A program made the translations under genes and the position numbers. A stretch of DNA of 16,929 bases from JBCDJG01 sp038748065 (GTDB lineage Bacteria; Pseudomonadota; Gammaproteobacteria; Pseudomonadales; Halieaceae): positions 1 to 16,929 of the forward strand of contig JBCDJG010000080.1 in the NCBI GenBank assembly GCA_038748065.1, read 5' to 3'. The notes under the pieces were generated by a model, which was not told where the DNA came from, searched no databases, and saw nothing but the letters and a program-made list of their open reading frames with translations. Shown here piece after piece: positions 14,537 through 16,929 of the stretch (its first letter is position 1; every line of letters begins with the position of its first letter).

Positions 14537-15721
14537 TTGGACGGACTCAAGTACTGGATACTATTCGCACTCGTAGCGGTAATCGGATACCTGATAGCCG
14601 CGGAGCTAGCGGGCGGCACCTCTGCTAAGTGGCTACCAGATTTTGCTGATATCTCATTAAATCAAGAACAGATTCCCGCAGTAGAACCCCAACCCAAACA
14701 CGATGCGCCTGCGCCAGCCCCACAGCGGCCCGTAACTGCGCAACAAACCCTCCATTCACAAAACAAGCAACCAGCCGACATTCGAGCTCCAATGCCAGCC
14801 GCACTGGGCCACACAGCCAGGGATCGCGAAGTTTGCACCCGCCCCAGAGCACTCCCGGAGGAAGACCTTAGCACTACGGTTTACTACCAGTGGGAGGATG
14901 AAAATGGACAAACGCATTTATCCGATACGCCGCCTACAAACCGAATCGCAGCAGTCATCAACAACTACGGGGAAAAGACAGACTTTACCTATCACGTTGA
15001 GGCCGATGGCGCAGATATCCCGCCGGATTTTGAAGGAAAGCTGATCGCCAGCTCCAAGCGGATATTCGACACGTGGCACTTCTTCTTAGGCGGAGAGAAG
15101 CTCCGAAGAGCAGAAATATCGTTGAGGTTTATCGGCGGCCCTGGCAGATACAAGGCTGTCCGAGAGAAGGCGTGGCCCGGGGGACCTCCTTCATACGGCT
15201 TTTACAGCCCCAACACTAACTGGGCATACGTGAAGTATGAGGAAGGCAACCCAGACCAAGCCTTGAGAACAGCCCGACACGAGATTTCACACTTAATCAC
15301 AACAACACACCTAGGGCCCACTCCAGTGTGGCTAACCGAGGGCCTGGCTGAGTACTTCGAGACCATGAGTGTTGAGTGGCAGAAGGGCACTATACCCCCC
15401 AATCAAGCACACCTGGACACGCTCAGGCGCGAGAGACTGCCAGATCTCAGAGAGTATTTAGCCTTGGATAGAAAGGCGTGGCACGGGCCACAAAGGTCGC
15501 TTAACTATGCAATCGCTTGGTCGCTAATACACTTCTTGATGGAGGGCGCACCAGGGATGTACGCGCTCAAGGATGTAGTCGAGGCATCAGAAGAGAATTT
15601 TTGCAAAGATTTCGACTTAGTTACTGCGTTAGGTAGGGCATATCCCGGGGGACTCTCCAAGTTGGAGCTCGATTGGCGGCAATGGATTACACACGATGTG
15701 ACCTGGATCCACCAAACGTAA
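14537..15721 (+). CDS. membrane-anchored DUF4124-gluzincin metalloprotease-like protein
   Basis: The product has 394 residues, starting at TTG with AAGGGA five bases upstream. Residues 6-22 form an N-terminal membrane anchor. A proline/glutamine-rich linker covers about 45-110. A DUF4124-like segment follows (YYQWEDENGQTHLSDTPP, 116-133). The C-terminal domain holds the zinc motif HEISH (248-252) and WLTEGLAEYFE, with Glu268 as the likely third ligand, the layout of gluzincins with peptidase-MA-like domains. It probably acts outside the cytoplasmic membrane on proteins or cell-wall peptides; substrate unknown. Its codon usage (more CTA, ATA, AGA) differs from the efflux and amidase genes, suggesting a different origin. 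No partner gene is evident. Confidence 0.75.
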   Translation: MDGLKYWILFALVAVIGYLIAAELAGGTSAKWLPDFADISLNQEQIPAVEPQPKHDAPAPAPQRPVTAQQTLHSQNKQPADIRAPMPAALGHTARDREVCTRPRALPEEDLSTTVYYQWEDENGQTHLSDTPPTNRIAAVINNYGEKTDFTYHVEADGADIPPDFEGKLIASSKRIFDTWHFFLGGEKLRRAEISLRFIGGPGRYKAVREKAWPGGPPSYGFYSPNTNWAYVKYEEGNPDQALRTARHEISHLITTTHLGPTPVWLTEGLAEYFETMSVEWQKGTIPPNQAHLDTLRRERLPDLREYLALDRKAWHGPQRSLNYAIAWSLIHFLMEGAPGMYALKDVVEASEENFCKDFDLVTALGRAYPGGLSKLELDWRQWITHDVTWIHQT

Positions 15722-15728
15722 TACATAG

Positions 15729-15934
15729 CGGCAAGGTGAAACAGGAATACTGGAGCCGAATCCCTATCAAGTGATGGTAAATGAGGACTTGGCCTTACAG
15801 ACTTCAACCGTCGCCAGGCACTCTATTTCTTGGAAGAGGACAAACTCAAAGTCTCGGATAGTTCTAAGATAGTGTTAGAAGAGCAACTGGAAAGCCCTAG
15901 TCACCGAACTGGCGGCAGCTTCAAGGATTGTTGA
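15729..15934 (+). pseudogene. possible decayed short coding sequence, unknown
   Basis: Two overlapping frames read like protein. One, open from 15729, contains EPNPYQVMVNEDLAL, with an ATG at 15774. The other, open from 15785 to the TGA at 15932-15934, contains DFNRRQALYFLEEDKLKV and ends SHRTGGSFKDC. Joining them needs a single frame change near 15790. The second frame has no good start codon. I recognise no family. It could be chance in an otherwise gene-free gap. Confidence 0.2.
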
Positions 15935-15938
15935 GGGC

Positions 15939-15947
15939 TGCTAGAAT
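15939..15947 (+). promoter_or_regulatory. extended -10 promoter for the SIR2 gene
   Basis: TGCTAGAAT at 15939-15947 is an extended -10 element (TGn plus 5 of 6 TATAAT). The -35 region (TTCAAG, 15920-15925, 16-base spacer) is poor, as is common for extended -10 promoters. The start codon is 39 bases further on. Confidence 0.42.
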
Positions 15948-15986
15948 CTCCCACTAGTCCTCTGACTTAGACAAAGGAAACGTCAA

Positions 15987-16929
15987 ATGGCAACTGAACT
16001 AAGTCCGTATTTGCGCGGGCAGATTGCGAAGGGACAGGCAATACTCTTCTTGGGAGCCGGGGCTTCGATCGGCGGGCTTGATTCCGAGGGCAGACCTCCG
16101 TTGACAGGAGACCAGCTTCGCGACCAACTCAGCGACGTGTTTTTGGGTGGCCAAATGAAGGACGCACCGCTAGCTAGAGTCGCTGCAATCGCCAGGGAGC
16201 AAGCTGGCGAGAACGCATTTCGAGGAAAAGTCCGCGAGTGCTTCGCGGGCTTAGTACCAGCGGTCTTCCATCAGAAGATCGCCGACTTTAAGTGGCGAGC
16301 GATAGTTACAACCAACTTCGACACTATTGTTGAAGAAGCATACAGACTAAACGAGCGAAGAATCCAGGATCTGGGCATAGTGTTGCGCGAAGGAGGAGAA
16401 CTCGAAGCAGAATCTCGGAAAGGGGCGCTGCCACTATTGAAAATACACGGATGCGTTACCGCTATTCGGGACCAATCGCTTCCGCTGATACTCGCGTCAG
16501 AAGAATACGCAATGTACAGAGAGAATCGACAATATCTATTTCAAACAATTGGAGAGTGGGGGCGAACTTATCCGATAGTATTTGTCGGATACGATATCTC
16601 TGACCCTCATATCTTCCAACTGCTCTTTCGCCTATCTGATGATTCCATCAGCAGACCTCGATTCGCCCTTGTTAGGCCCAATATAGAACAAGTAGAAGTC
16701 AACTATTGGGAATCTAAGCGGGTCGATGTCTTCAGTTTGACATTCGAACAATTTCTAACGTTGGCAGAAAGGAGTATTCCTCAAAACGAGCGGATCCTAT
16801 CAAAGTTTCTCGATCCAGAGTCTCTCCCTTACAACCTTTATTTGAAAAACGGGACTGAAGTATCAGCAGATCTAGCAGAATACCTATCCACGCAGTGGCA
16901 GTTCGTGGATCCGGACTCGACCTTCGAAG
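15987..16929 (+). CDS. SIR2-domain protein, probable defence NADase (3' end outside window)
   Basis: The frame stays open for 314 codons to the window edge, so the gene is partial. Residues about 10-240 form a SIR2-family domain: NAD-binding GAGAS (23-27), TTNFD (108-112), KIHGC with the presumed catalytic His154 (152-156), and VFVGYDISDPHI (198-209), typical of the bacterial SIR2-like proteins. From about residue 255 a further region begins (LAERSIPQNERILSKF and onward), so an additional C-terminal domain is expected. Bacterial proteins of this type often deplete NAD+ upon phage infection, alone or fused to sensor or STAND domains (for example DSR, Avs5, Thoeris ThsA). Which applies here cannot be seen. 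AAAGGA (15973-15978) lies eight bases before the ATG. The codons are less GC-rich than in the core genes to the left. Confidence 0.85.
   Translation, partial: MATELSPYLRGQIAKGQAILFLGAGASIGGLDSEGRPPLTGDQLRDQLSDVFLGGQMKDAPLARVAAIAREQAGENAFRGKVRECFAGLVPAVFHQKIADFKWRAIVTTNFDTIVEEAYRLNERRIQDLGIVLREGGELEAESRKGALPLLKIHGCVTAIRDQSLPLILASEEYAMYRENRQYLFQTIGEWGRTYPIVFVGYDISDPHIFQLLFRLSDDSISRPRFALVRPNIEQVEVNYWESKRVDVFSLTFEQFLTLAERSIPQNERILSKFLDPESLPYNLYLKNGTEVSADLAEYLSTQWQFVDPDSTFE

Overview
The window looks like chromosomal DNA of a GC-rich gammaproteobacterium. Support comes from a YqaA-family membrane protein, a DUF1993/DUF1415 gene pair, a NodT-type RND efflux operon, a DUF2845 protein and a protein carrying an exosortase-H-like (VPALG) signal. 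A marine Halieaceae/Cellvibrionales-like host is my inference, not something the sequence proves. No rRNA, tRNA or CRISPR array is visible, and no gene-free stretch exceeds 300 bases; the longest are 1-252 and 15722-15986.

Left part (1-4331): a probable right end of an IS21-like insertion sequence (two spaced copies of a ~18-base terminal repeat) precedes a yqaA-like gene. Next come a small exported protein whose sorting signal lies mid-protein and an amidase-signature enzyme on the minus strand. A degenerate pentanucleotide tandem repeat leads into DUF1993 and DUF1415 genes that abut. The DUF1415 frame has no normal start codon where its conserved N-terminus should begin.

Middle (4332-12298): a minus-strand operon encodes a complete tripartite RND efflux pump, in the order outer-membrane factor, periplasmic adaptor lipoprotein, inner-membrane pump. 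The genes are separated by 20 bases and 5 bases. A divergent LysR-type regulator with a GTG start is the obvious candidate controller, and the shared intergenic region contains a 12-base palindrome. An SDR oxidoreductase lies convergent to the regulator.

Right part (12299-16929): a secreted protein of unknown function is translationally coupled to a DUF2845 protein. Next is a decayed 47-codon 3' remnant of a second DUF1415 gene (31 of 46 residues identical by eye to the intact copy, with an internal TAG), then a DJ-1/PfpI-like protein. From about 14400 the codon usage changes (more AGA, CTA and ATA). This section holds a TTG-started membrane-anchored DUF4124-gluzincin protease with a perfect boxA-like sequence upstream, a decayed reading frame, and the 5' part of a SIR2-domain gene cut by the window edge.

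The most notable points are the SIR2 gene, which may mark a defence locus beyond the edge; the mid-protein exosortase signal; the paired DUF1415 copies bounding a 9.3 kb block with the efflux system; the boxA match; and the pentanucleotide repeat.
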